Origin: Candidatus Pedobacter colombiensis
GTDB taxonomy: Bacteria; Bacteroidota; Bacteroidia; Sphingobacteriales; Sphingobacteriaceae
Reading direction: 5' to 3'
Length of the DNA: 64,000 bases
Assembly (NCBI GenBank): GCA_029202485.1
Contig: CP119313.1
Location: 2,232,001 to 2,296,000 of the forward strand
A program made the position numbers and the translations under genes. Positions 19,248 through 28,222 of this stretch are shown piece by piece (position 1 is the stretch's first letter; each line of letters begins with the position of its first letter). Under the pieces are notes generated by a model that worked only from the letters and a program-made list of their open reading frames with translations, ran no database searches and had not been told where the DNA came from.

Positions 19248-20678
19248 ATGAAAAAGAAATGTTTGGTTTTGTTGGGCATTGGGTGGTGTCTTTTGGGAAA
19301 AGCGCTTGCACAGCAACCGGAAGAAGTTTATAAAAAACCGTTGGAAACAGTACTAAAAGAGATTGAACAACGGTATCATGTGAAACTTGACTATGAAAGC
19401 AAGAACACTAAAGATAAAGTGGTAAACTTTGCTGACTGGCGTTTCAGGACTGACCTTATTGAGACACTGGATAATGTTTTGAAGCCTTTAGATATGGTTT
19501 GGCAAGCCAAAGGCAAAGATGCATATCAGATTACCAGGTATGAGTATTTTAGAAAGAGTGCTGAGGAAGGCAAAAATCAATTGGATGCCCTGCTTAAGCT
19601 TTGTACAAATTCAGAAGGCTGGGAAGCTCGAAAAAAGACTGTAAAAGACTGTATGCTGCAAACCATGGGGATAAACCTTAATGCCAGGCGAAATGATTTA
19701 AAACCCATATTCCATTCCAGACGGGTAATGGATGGCTATATAGCGGAAAACGTAGCAATAGAAAGTATCCCCGGATACTTTTTATGTGGTACTTTATACC
19801 GTCCGGCTGGCAAAGGATCATATCCTGTTATTCTTTCTCCACATGGCCATTTTTATAACAATGTAGATAAATCTATTCCAGATGAGCGAGGCAGGTACCG
19901 ACCGGATATGCAATATCGTTGTGCAGCTTTAGCAAAAATGGGTGCTATTGTTTTCGATTACGATATGTATGCATGGGGTGAATCGGTAGCTCAGACTGGC
20001 AATAAATCTTATCACCGTACAGGATTTGCATTGGCTATGCAAACCTGGAATAGTATCAGAGCATTGGACTTCTTATTGACATTACCAGGAGCTGATCCAA
20101 AACGCGTTGGTATAACCGGTGCTTCCGGTGGAGGAACCCAAACACTGCTGGCTGCGGCTTTAGATAACAGGATTACGGCTAGCTGTCCTGTTGTTATCGT
20201 GTCATCCAGTTTTTACGGTGGGTGCCCATGTGAAAGTGGTTTGGGGATACACGCTTGCAGCTTAACCAATAATGCCGAAATCGCGGCCATGGTAGCTCCC
20301 AAGCCACAATTGATAATTAGCGATGGAAACGACTGGACCAAAACAGTACCAACTATAGAGTTTCCATACCTTAAAAAAATGTATGGCTTATATAAAAAAA
20401 CAGAGTTTATAGAAAACGCACACTTTCCTAATGATCATCACGATTATGCTTTTACGAAACGCGTACCCATGTATCACTTTTTTGCTAAGCAATTTGGCTT
20501 AAACATCAAGGCCATCAGTAATAAAAACGGGGACATTGATGAATCCAAAATCACAATAGAAAAGAGCGATGCCCAACTCGCATTTACAAAAGATACTCCA
20601 ATGCCTGTTTATGCCTTAAAAAGTCATAAAGCCATAATGGAGGCCTTTAAAAATTTACAGGAGGGTGCAAAACTTTAA
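19248..20678 (+). CDS. STN-domain / alpha-beta hydrolase (acetyl-xylan-esterase-like) fusion
   Basis: 476 residues with a signal peptide (MKKKCLVLLGIGWCLLG...ALAQ). Residues about 28-100 resemble an STN or FecR C-terminal domain: LETVLKEIEQRYHVKLDYES, then LIETLDNVLKPLDMVWQ and YQIT. The rest is a serine esterase/peptidase fold similar to Abhydrolase_7 or CE7-type acetyl esterases: VILSPHGHFY, GITGASGGGTQ with Ser293, SDGNDWTKTVP with the acid Asp, and NDHHDYAF with the His. In the polysaccharide locus it most likely removes acetyl or other ester groups from pectic chains in the periplasm. STN domains normally occur in TonB receptors, secretins and anti-sigma factors, so the fusion is notable. 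It is followed 10 bases later by a paralogue. Confidence 0.8.
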   Translation: MKKKCLVLLGIGWCLLGKALAQQPEEVYKKPLETVLKEIEQRYHVKLDYESKNTKDKVVNFADWRFRTDLIETLDNVLKPLDMVWQAKGKDAYQITRYEYFRKSAEEGKNQLDALLKLCTNSEGWEARKKTVKDCMLQTMGINLNARRNDLKPIFHSRRVMDGYIAENVAIESIPGYFLCGTLYRPAGKGSYPVILSPHGHFYNNVDKSIPDERGRYRPDMQYRCAALAKMGAIVFDYDMYAWGESVAQTGNKSYHRTGFALAMQTWNSIRALDFLLTLPGADPKRVGITGASGGGTQTLLAAALDNRITASCPVVIVSSSFYGGCPCESGLGIHACSLTNNAEIAAMVAPKPQLIISDGNDWTKTVPTIEFPYLKKMYGLYKKTEFIENAHFPNDHHDYAFTKRVPMYHFFAKQFGLNIKAISNKNGDIDESKITIEKSDAQLAFTKDTPMPVYALKSHKAIMEAFKNLQEGAKL

Positions 20679-20688
20679 AAATATACAA

Positions 20689-22149
20689 ATGATAAAAAAT
20701 ATAATTACCATAGCGCTATTTTGTTGCACTGCAAGTAGCTTGTATGCCCAGCAAACTGCAGAAGAGCGCTCTGCACAGGAATCCAGGGAGGTGTTTAAAA
20801 AACCACTTGAAACGGTTCTAAAAGATATTGAAAAGCAATATCATGTTACTTTAGAATTTGAACCGAAGGTTGTAAAAGGTAAAGTAGTTAACTATGCAGA
20901 TTGGCGATTACGTACAGATCTAAGTGCCACACTTGATAATGTACTCAAGCCATTGGATCTGGTGTGGAAAGAGAAAAATAAGGATACTTATGAAATTACC
21001 AGTTTTGAATATTTCAGGAAAGAGTTTTCAGAAGGGTCAAAGCGTTTGGAAGAATTGCTTAAACTTTATCCTGATGTAAAAGCCTGGGAAGCACGTAAGC
21101 AAGAAGTGAAAAGCTGTATGCTCAAAGCTATGGGAATTAATCTTTCCGCAAAACGGAATGCACTGAACCCTGTATACAGAAACAAAAGAAAAATGGATGG
21201 CTATACTGCCGAAAACGTAGCATTTGAAAGTATCCCCGGATATTTTGTATGTGGTACGCTTTATCGTCCCATTAGCGGTGGGCAGCATCCTGTAATACTT
21301 AGTCCACACGGTCATTTTTATAATAAAGTAGATAAGTTTATCCAGGATGAACGTGGCAGATACCGCCCTGATATGCAATACCGTTGTGGTACGCTAGCCA
21401 GGATGGGCGCAATTGTCTTTGATTATGATATGTATTCCTATGGTGAATCCGTCCAGCAGAGTGGTAGTTACAATTTCCATAAAACTGGATTTGCATTGGC
21501 TATTCAAACCTGGAACAGTATCAGAGCACTTGATTTTTTACTCAGTTTACCTGACGCGGATGTAAAACGAGTTGGTGTAACTGGTGCTTCCGGCGGAGGT
21601 ACACAAACTTTTTTAATTGCTGCATTAGACAACCGTATTACAGCCAGTTGTCCGGTAGTGATGGTATCATCCAGTTTTTATGGAGGATGCAACTGCGAGA
21701 GCGGCTTGCCTATACATACTTGTGGCAGAACCAACAATGCTGAAATTGCAGCTATGGCTGCACCAAGGCCACAACTTGTAATTTCCGATGGAAATGACTG
21801 GACGCAAACTGTTCCAACCATAGAATTCCCTTACCTGAAAAAAGTATATGGTTTGTACAATGCACAAGAGAAAGTAGTAAACACACACTTGCCCGATGAT
21901 CACCATGATTATGGATTTACCAAACGCGTGCCTATGTATCATTTCTTTGCCAAAGAATTTGGCCTAAATATTAAAGCCGTAAGCGACAAAAATGGAGCTA
22001 TTGATGAGTCAAAAATCACTATTGAGAACAGTGAAACTCAACATGTATTCAATAACAATTTTCCAATGCCCGCTTATGCATTAAAAAGTCATGAGTCCAT
22101 TGTGTTGGCATTTGAAAAACTGCAAAAGGGGGCTGTTGCGCCCTGGTAA
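20689..22149 (+). CDS. STN-domain / alpha-beta hydrolase fusion, tandem paralogue
   Basis: About 486 residues from the ATG at 20689; a GTG 24 bases upstream inside the previous gene is less likely because a signal peptide (MIKNIITIALFCCTASSLYAQ) follows the ATG. It is closely similar to the upstream gene through both parts: VFKKPLETVLKDIEKQYHV and LSATLDNVLKPLDLVW for the STN-like domain, GVTGASGGGTQ (Ser301), SDGNDWTQTVP and DDHHDYGF for the hydrolase triad. It is the last gene of the polysaccharide operon and is followed by a 12-bp hairpin. Two tandem copies with the whole catalytic set kept suggest two ester decorations or two positions on the same sugar. Confidence 0.8.
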   Translation: MIKNIITIALFCCTASSLYAQQTAEERSAQESREVFKKPLETVLKDIEKQYHVTLEFEPKVVKGKVVNYADWRLRTDLSATLDNVLKPLDLVWKEKNKDTYEITSFEYFRKEFSEGSKRLEELLKLYPDVKAWEARKQEVKSCMLKAMGINLSAKRNALNPVYRNKRKMDGYTAENVAFESIPGYFVCGTLYRPISGGQHPVILSPHGHFYNKVDKFIQDERGRYRPDMQYRCGTLARMGAIVFDYDMYSYGESVQQSGSYNFHKTGFALAIQTWNSIRALDFLLSLPDADVKRVGVTGASGGGTQTFLIAALDNRITASCPVVMVSSSFYGGCNCESGLPIHTCGRTNNAEIAAMAAPRPQLVISDGNDWTQTVPTIEFPYLKKVYGLYNAQEKVVNTHLPDDHHDYGFTKRVPMYHFFAKEFGLNIKAVSDKNGAIDESKITIENSETQHVFNNNFPMPAYALKSHESIVLAFEKLQKGAVAPW

Positions 22150-22173
22150 TAATGGGGCTGAGCATGATAAAAA

Positions 22174-22216
22174 GAAAGAGGATGTTGATCTTTTTAATAA
22201 TGATACATCCTCTTTC
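22174..22216 (+). terminator. Inverted repeat after the polysaccharide operon
   Basis: GAAAGAGGATGT at 22174-22185 is perfectly complementary to ACATCCTCTTTC at 22205-22216, a 12-bp stem with a 19-base loop. It lies 25 bases after the last stop codon of the operon. There is no long T run after it, so a Rho-independent terminator is only probable; it could instead protect the 3' end of the transcript. Confidence 0.5.
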
Positions 22217-22265
22217 AGTAAGCATATTCAACTCGTATTATCTTTTATTGTTTTGGTACCAATCT

Positions 22266-23075
22266 TTACCTGACAAGGAAGAACGAGATATACGGCTTTT
22301 GTGCCGGTGTTGCTTTTCCACTATATCCGCAAGCAAAAGCAGTAAATACCCGCTGATTAGCAACTACGCTGGTGCTTGAATAACTAGCCAATACAGTGGC
22401 GGCCGTTTTTGGAGCACCGGCAATGCGTATTTTCCAGGTTTTTAATACCCCGGCTTTTAAGGTGAAAGAGTCGCTCATTTGCAGATAATTAACATTGCCC
22501 ATCACTAATGAATCGGTACTTTGATCGGCAGCGGTTGCGCTGGTAGCACCATAATACAAATCTATAGATGACACATTAGGCATCAGATTAATAAATTTAT
22601 AACGCACTACCGAGCTATCGGGCAGGGTAAGATCTTGCTGTGTTAAAACATTTTTAGTTGTAGCAGCGGTATCTGTAATATGCAGATTGTAGTTTTTACC
22701 AGCCTCTGCCTGGAAAGCTGTGCTGTATAATACAACAGAATCAAGCCCATTATCAATTTTGTGCGGCTGTATCACCGAAAAGTTTACCGTTCCGGAATTG
22801 ATGATGAGCAGATTTGAGTTGTTGGCACCTCCGGTATTATACCCCCCCCCTGGGAAGGGGGTGCGCCCAGTGAGCAGGTTACTTACGCGCTGGCCATTTA
22901 TTTTAAAAAAAACAGACCGGTTATCTGCATAAGCGGATACATAATTGACTTTTAGCAGTGCCTGGTCGGCAGAAAGTTTTTCAACGGCACCATAATCCAG
23001 TACAACTTTTCCGCAGCCAATTATGGTAAGTGCCAAAGCAAGGGTACAAACTAATGTAATTGATATCTTTTTCAT
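22266..23075 (-). CDS. DUF4397-type lipoprotein of the second SusCD cluster
   Basis: 269 residues from the ATG at 23075 (another ATG lies at 23081). The N-terminus MKKISITLVCTLALALTIIGC is a clear lipoprotein signal, with the lipidated Cys at the end. The body has the DUF4397 pattern of repeated beta-rich modules: LLKVNYVSAYADNRSVFFKI, YNLHITDTAATTK, VRYKFINLMPNVSSIDLYYG and YISFFLVR. Such lipoproteins often accompany SusC/SusD pairs and probably help to capture a ligand at the surface. It lies 165 bases after the SusD gene on the same strand. A run of nine C (22842-22850) falls inside the coding sequence and is a place where slippage could break the frame. Function is inferred from context only. 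Confidence 0.75.
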   Translation of the reverse strand: MKKISITLVCTLALALTIIGCGKVVLDYGAVEKLSADQALLKVNYVSAYADNRSVFFKINGQRVSNLLTGRTPFPGGGYNTGGANNSNLLIINSGTVNFSVIQPHKIDNGLDSVVLYSTAFQAEAGKNYNLHITDTAATTKNVLTQQDLTLPDSSVVRYKFINLMPNVSSIDLYYGATSATAADQSTDSLVMGNVNYLQMSDSFTLKAGVLKTWKIRIAGAPKTAATVLASYSSTSVVANQRVFTAFACGYSGKATPAQKPYISFFLVR

Positions 23076-23240
23076 CAGCATAAATTCGTTTTTAAGAGTG
23101 ATGAAGCTATCATGTGCAACCAAAACTTATTCATTTTTTCACAAGTTTCTATTTTGCTTTTGTGTTCAAGAACCCGCAAGCTTGGTTTGTGTATTGCTGC
23201 ACATGATGGTTTCATTTTGATTTTTTTAACATTAAAACAA

Positions 23241-24869
23241 TTACGGTTGACTAAACCAGGTTTCCTGAGTCATATAGGTTGGTGTTAAACCGCCCCATTT
23301 GATTAACTCGGCAGAGTTCCATACATATTCAGAATTATAGCGCGGCCTAAAACGGTAGGCATATTTGCCTGCGTTAACACCTGCCAGTCCACCAAGGGTA
23401 GCTAATTGATAATAAGTTCTGAAAACGGCAGGACTGTAATGGTACTTCCTTAAATCGCACCAGGTTTCTAAACCGGCCCAGCCCCATTGTGCAATATATT
23501 TTTGGCCCATAATGTCGGCAATGTTAAGGTCGCCGGCGGTTTGTGCCACTTCCGAAGATATCATGTATGCGTTAATTTCAGGTGCAGAGATAACTGGATC
23601 AGGAGTTGCAGAGGCGCGGCCGTACAGGTTGAAAAAATCCATGTGTCCACGTATGCCGTTTACATAAGCAGTATAGGCATCGCCTTTATTACCCTGTATA
23701 AATTTGGCCTCGGCTTTAGCGAACTGTAACTGGCTATAGGTCATTAGCGGGTATCGGGCCCTGTCGGTGAAAATATATCTGCCCGGATAGGTGGTACCTC
23801 CTGCAGGTATGGCACCATACACTGCCGGTACCGTATTGGTAGTGCTGCCCTTTGTTGGCGTGATAGCAATATAAGATATTACCGGCGGTGTTGCAGTGCT
23901 TACCAGTGGGAGTAGTAGGCGGCTTAAGCGGGGATCAATAGATGACGAAGAGTTAGGCACTGCCGTACCTCTTACACCGCCTGTTAAGTAGTTTAAAATA
24001 GTGGTAGTTGGGCGGCCATAATACCAGCCGTTGCTGCTAGTGGTCATATATGCTTTTGACGGGCCGAGTGGATTCGCATCAACGTTGGTTGTAGCGGCAA
24101 AATATACAGTTGCACTTTCTGATTCGTTAGCAAAGGAAAGATCGACAAATTTAGATACGCTATCTGCATATTGAGTTTTAAACTCAGCCTTGTTTGTTAA
24201 ATGGCTGTATTGCAATGCCAATAATGCGTAAACAAATTTTCGCCATTTGGTCATATCGCCTTTGTATATGCCGTCTCCTGTAAGTCCTTGCAGTTGAGTT
24301 GTATAGTTGAGTGGACTTTTCATTTTTGCGTATTTAAGCGATAAGTAGCACCACTCTCTTACCCTATTATAAACATCAGGCTGATCCTGATAATGAAAAG
24401 TTAACTGATTAGGTGTAAAGGCCTCATCCAAAATTATTGGCCCGTAAAGGTCGGTACACATTTGGAACGACCAAGCTTTAATAGCATAACCTATTGCCAC
24501 ATATTCGTATTTCTGATTGGTTATCCCATCATCAATCATGTGTTGCAGGTTAAGGCCTAAATCGGCGTAGTTCATCCGCCATATTACACCGCCCACATCG
24601 CTGTTGGAAGGGTAGGTAGATGTATGCTGCTCCCAAACCAATGATGAGTTATCAGTAGATGTACCGCCCATATTTTGGGTTACCTTCCAAATTTGCTGGT
24701 AATCCTGTGCAGTTCCATTGGTCATTTGAAATTCAATGGGGGGTAAAAGAAATTCCGCTTTTACAGACTGAGGTACTGCTGGATTGGAATTGATATCGAG
24801 ATACTTATTGCAACTTGTGGTAACAAGTAATGCAACTATTGTTGCTGTTGTTTTATATAAATTCTTCAT
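23241..24869 (-). CDS. SusD/RagB-family outer-membrane lipoprotein (SusD-like_2 type)
   Basis: 542 residues with a lipoprotein signal (ATIVALLVTTSCNKYLDIN). The NKYLDINSNP start, LEYAAIGYAIKAW-like helices (EYVAIGYAIKAWSFQMCTDLYG) and the C-terminal AQWGWAGLETWCDLRK and RFRPRYNSEYVW segments fit the SusD-like_2 subgroup, which pairs with large SusC receptors. It is expected on the outer leaflet of the outer membrane, forming the lid of the SusC transporter. The SusC gene lies 12 bases upstream on the same strand, so the pair is co-transcribed. No glycoside hydrolase is next to the pair, so the substrate may be something other than a polysaccharide. The family assignment is strong. Confidence 0.92.
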   Translation of the reverse strand: MKNLYKTTATIVALLVTTSCNKYLDINSNPAVPQSVKAEFLLPPIEFQMTNGTAQDYQQIWKVTQNMGGTSTDNSSLVWEQHTSTYPSNSDVGGVIWRMNYADLGLNLQHMIDDGITNQKYEYVAIGYAIKAWSFQMCTDLYGPIILDEAFTPNQLTFHYQDQPDVYNRVREWCYLSLKYAKMKSPLNYTTQLQGLTGDGIYKGDMTKWRKFVYALLALQYSHLTNKAEFKTQYADSVSKFVDLSFANESESATVYFAATTNVDANPLGPSKAYMTTSSNGWYYGRPTTTILNYLTGGVRGTAVPNSSSSIDPRLSRLLLPLVSTATPPVISYIAITPTKGSTTNTVPAVYGAIPAGGTTYPGRYIFTDRARYPLMTYSQLQFAKAEAKFIQGNKGDAYTAYVNGIRGHMDFFNLYGRASATPDPVISAPEINAYMISSEVAQTAGDLNIADIMGQKYIAQWGWAGLETWCDLRKYHYSPAVFRTYYQLATLGGLAGVNAGKYAYRFRPRYNSEYVWNSAELIKWGGLTPTYMTQETWFSQP

Positions 24870-24881
24870 TTTTGTTTGCTC

Positions 24882-27800
24882 TTATAATCTAACTCTTAAA
24901 CCTAAGTTAAACGCGATGGGCTTACCTACGTTACCATAATCAATGCCGTAGCCGCCAATACCGCCTGATGTCGCAGTGGTTGCATTACTTTCCGGATCGG
25001 TACCAGAGTAGTTGCTGAACAAGAAAGCATCGGTTACGGTAAAGTATATGCCTAAAGTTTGTATCCAGCCAATGCGGCTAATGATTGTCCGGGGAAAATC
25101 ATAATTTAAGGTAATATCACGCAGCCTTAAAGCTTTAATGTTGTGCTCGATAAACATCTCTGGCGATACGTTGGTGCTGTAGAACAAAGAGTTTGAATAA
25201 GGTGTAACCGCTATGGTATTTGGAGTTGGATGATTTGTATTTTCTTGCCCGTCTTTAAGTACGCCGGTAACTATCCGCGGGGTTTCCCTATCAAGGGTTT
25301 TTACGCTGATACCTTTGGTATAGGCTTCATATTCGGTACCGTTAACTACATCGCCGCCATAACGCAAATCCCAAAGGAATGAAAGGGTGAAGCTTTTGTA
25401 AGTTAACTGGTTTTGCCAGCCTAGGGTGAATTTCGGGGTTCTGTCTCCAATTGGGTAGAAAGTACCGTCAGATACAGCCGGTAGGCCAGATGAAGGATCA
25501 ATCAGGATTTGGCCGTTCTTGTTGCGGTCAAAACGGGTACCGGTAAGGTTACCTGTACTGTAACCCGGGGCCACCGCGCTTCGTATGTTTCCAATTACCC
25601 ATGTATCAGAATCATATAACTCAGGGAATTGGTTGGCGATTGAAAGCACTGTACCTCTGTTGCGTGCAAAGTTGAAGGTGGTATTCCAGTTAAAATCTTT
25701 TGATCTAACAGGCTGCCCTTTAAGTTGAATTTCCATACCTCTGTTTTGTACCGTACCACCGTTTAGCAGTTCAAGTACATAACCTGTACCATAGCTTAAT
25801 CTTGGGTTGATGATCTGGTTTACACTGCGTAGATTATAAAAGTCAAAATCAATACCAATACGGTTTTTTAAGAATTGTAGTTCGATACCTGCTTCAAAGT
25901 TTTTTGATGTTTCAGGTTTCAAACTTGCATTACCACCGTAGTAGGATAAGGCATAACCGCCACCGGTGGTAGCTGCCCCCGCATAGTTAGTACCTAAGGC
26001 ATATACTCTCCATGGATCTTTACCGGTAAGCGCGTAAGAAGCACGAAGTTTACCATATTCCAACCATGGTAATGCGTTCTTTACACTTTCCAGATCGGTA
26101 AAATTAAAGGCCAAACTGGCTGAAGGGTAAGCGTAATATGGATGATTAGGAGGTTTAACACCAGTAATGGCATCAAAGCTGGTTGCCAACCTCGAACTGC
26201 CATCTATACGGCCCGATAACGTAAGGTAAATTAAGGATTTATAACCCAATACCGCCTGTGCAAAAGCACCTACCGTACGGTAGCGGTTAACATACAGCAA
26301 TGGGTGTAAGGTTACGGCCGTATTGTTAATGCTATAGAAATTGGGATCATACAGGTGGGTGCCTAACTGTGAGGTGGTGCTTTGGTTAAAATCATTAAAG
26401 GTGGCGCCAACAATAAAGGTACCATTAAACTGACCAAAATTTTGTTTGGTTGTAGCAGTTAATGATCCGTTAAATATTTTGGCAAAATCTTGGTATTGTG
26501 AGATTTGACCTCCTGTTGGATTGGTTGCCGAGCCTGAACCTTTATAAGATTGCCCGTTATAAACCTGTATACCGTTGGTAGTAGCAATATCAGCTCCAAT
26601 AATGGCGTTAACTGATAACCATTTTGCCGGAGTAAACAGGAAATTGGTGTTAGCCAATATACGGCTGGTTTTATCCTGGTTAGGGTCTTTGTTAACATCC
26701 CATAGTGGGTTATCAAACTCGCTATAAATACTGGCTAAGTGTAAAATGCGGTTTCCATTTGCATCCTGGTAATCTTTAATATTAAATGCTGAGCTAAATC
26801 GCAATAGCTCCATCAGCTCACCATTTGGACCTTTGTTTACTTTGTTGTTTATAGAGTTAATATAGTTGAAAGTTGTGGTAAGCTTTAACATTGGCCATAT
26901 TTCGGCCGTACCGGTTAAGCGCGATGAAAACCTGGTATAGGTTGTTGTTGGCACGGTCCCCTTGGTATCGCTATACTCATTTGACCAGCGATAGGTAAAT
27001 TTATCACTGCCACCTTCAAAAGAAAGATTATGCTTTTGGGCGAAGCCGTTTTGATAAAAAGCGCGGATATTATCATATATATGTGTGCCAGCTACAAACC
27101 GCGGCCCTTCAAAATTTGAAGTGCCTGCACTAAATACACCATTTGTGCCTGAGTTATAAACCTGTTGTATTTCAGGGAATTTGTTTAAATGTTCAACCCT
27201 GAATGAGTTGTTATAGGTAACCGTACTCTTGCCGCTTTTGCCTTTTTTGGTAGTAATTAATATGGCACCGCTGGCACCTGCGCTCCCATAAAGGGCGGTA
27301 GCTTCCGGACCTTTCATAATGGTATAGGTCTCAATATCATTAGGGTTGATATCCATTGCACGGTTGGAATAATCCTGATTCTGATTTGCCCCGCCTGCAG
27401 CCAACTGATTGGTTTGGTTTAGCGTGGTGTTGTTAATGGGCACACCATCTACTACAATCAAGGCGTTGTTGTCACCACTAATGGACACAAAGCCCCGTAG
27501 TACAATTTGTGCTGAAGCACCCGGGCTACCATTTGTGCTGTTAACAGACAAGCCTGGCACACGGCCTTGTAAGCCGCCAAAAAAGTCTTCGCGTTGTGTT
27601 TGAGATACTTCATCACCCTTAACTGTAGGGGTAGAGTAGCCAAGGCTTTTCTTATCTCTTGCAATGTTATAGGATGTAATTACCACTTCGCTTAGTTTGC
27701 TGGCATCAGTAGCTAGCTTTAAAGAAATAGATGTGCGCGTGCCTACAGTTATTTCCTGGGTAACCATACTAATGTAGCTAAACACCAGTGTTTGGGTGGG

Positions 27801-27998
27801 GGTAGCTTTAATGGTATAGATACCATTAGAATTTGTTACCGCAATGGTGCTTGTACCTTTAACTTTTACAGTTACACCCGGCAATGGTTCACCATCTTCG
27901 GCGGATGTTACTTTTCCTGTAATGGTCAGACCCTGCGCAAAAGTTTGCAAGGTGAGGCCAGATAACAACAGGAAAAAAAAGAGTAAACTTTTTTTCAT
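24882..27998 (-). CDS. SusC/RagA-family TonB-linked outer-membrane transporter
   Basis: 1038 residues. Order of parts: signal peptide (to about FAQG), carboxypeptidase-regulatory-like domain (ITGKVTSAEDGEPLPGVTV, about 25-100), a TonB-box-like SEVVITSY, a plug domain (REDFFGGLQGRVPGLSV, IVLRGFVSISGDNNALIVVDG, IMKGPEATALYGSAGASGAI), then a 22-strand-type barrel ending in a terminal aromatic/charged strand (FNLGLRVRL). It imports ligand captured by the SusD partner using TonB energy. Length is typical of the family. The 224-bp region between it and the divergent regulator at 28223 must hold its promoter. Paired SusD lies 12 bases downstream. Confidence 0.95.
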   Translation of the reverse strand: MKKSLLFFFLLLSGLTLQTFAQGLTITGKVTSAEDGEPLPGVTVKVKGTSTIAVTNSNGIYTIKATPTQTLVFSYISMVTQEITVGTRTSISLKLATDASKLSEVVITSYNIARDKKSLGYSTPTVKGDEVSQTQREDFFGGLQGRVPGLSVNSTNGSPGASAQIVLRGFVSISGDNNALIVVDGVPINNTTLNQTNQLAAGGANQNQDYSNRAMDINPNDIETYTIMKGPEATALYGSAGASGAILITTKKGKSGKSTVTYNNSFRVEHLNKFPEIQQVYNSGTNGVFSAGTSNFEGPRFVAGTHIYDNIRAFYQNGFAQKHNLSFEGGSDKFTYRWSNEYSDTKGTVPTTTYTRFSSRLTGTAEIWPMLKLTTTFNYINSINNKVNKGPNGELMELLRFSSAFNIKDYQDANGNRILHLASIYSEFDNPLWDVNKDPNQDKTSRILANTNFLFTPAKWLSVNAIIGADIATTNGIQVYNGQSYKGSGSATNPTGGQISQYQDFAKIFNGSLTATTKQNFGQFNGTFIVGATFNDFNQSTTSQLGTHLYDPNFYSINNTAVTLHPLLYVNRYRTVGAFAQAVLGYKSLIYLTLSGRIDGSSRLATSFDAITGVKPPNHPYYAYPSASLAFNFTDLESVKNALPWLEYGKLRASYALTGKDPWRVYALGTNYAGAATTGGGYALSYYGGNASLKPETSKNFEAGIELQFLKNRIGIDFDFYNLRSVNQIINPRLSYGTGYVLELLNGGTVQNRGMEIQLKGQPVRSKDFNWNTTFNFARNRGTVLSIANQFPELYDSDTWVIGNIRSAVAPGYSTGNLTGTRFDRNKNGQILIDPSSGLPAVSDGTFYPIGDRTPKFTLGWQNQLTYKSFTLSFLWDLRYGGDVVNGTEYEAYTKGISVKTLDRETPRIVTGVLKDGQENTNHPTPNTIAVTPYSNSLFYSTNVSPEMFIEHNIKALRLRDITLNYDFPRTIISRIGWIQTLGIYFTVTDAFLFSNYSGTDPESNATTATSGGIGGYGIDYGNVGKPIAFNLGLRVRL

Positions 27999-28222
27999 AC
28001 GTGAATTGTTTTGGCTAGTTTTAAGTTTTTTTGTTTGCGTGCTCTTTTAATAATATAACTCTGTATAATTTTACTAAATCATGCAAAAAAACGCATAGTT
28101 ATGAAGCACTTATTAAAGTTATGTAAAAAAAAAAATAATTTTTGCATGTTTTATCTAATTTAATTTTACAATACTGCATAAACAAGCAATTTCATCCTGT
28201 CAAAAAAAAATAAACCTTCAAA
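27999..28222. promoter_or_regulatory. Divergent intergenic region between susC-like gene and deoR-like regulator
   Basis: 224 AT-rich bases separate two divergently read genes, so both promoters and probably the operator of the DeoR-type regulator lie here. I see TTTG runs and AT-rich blocks but no convincing TTTG-N19/20-TAnnTTTG pair, so I do not place individual promoters. Confidence 0.4.
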
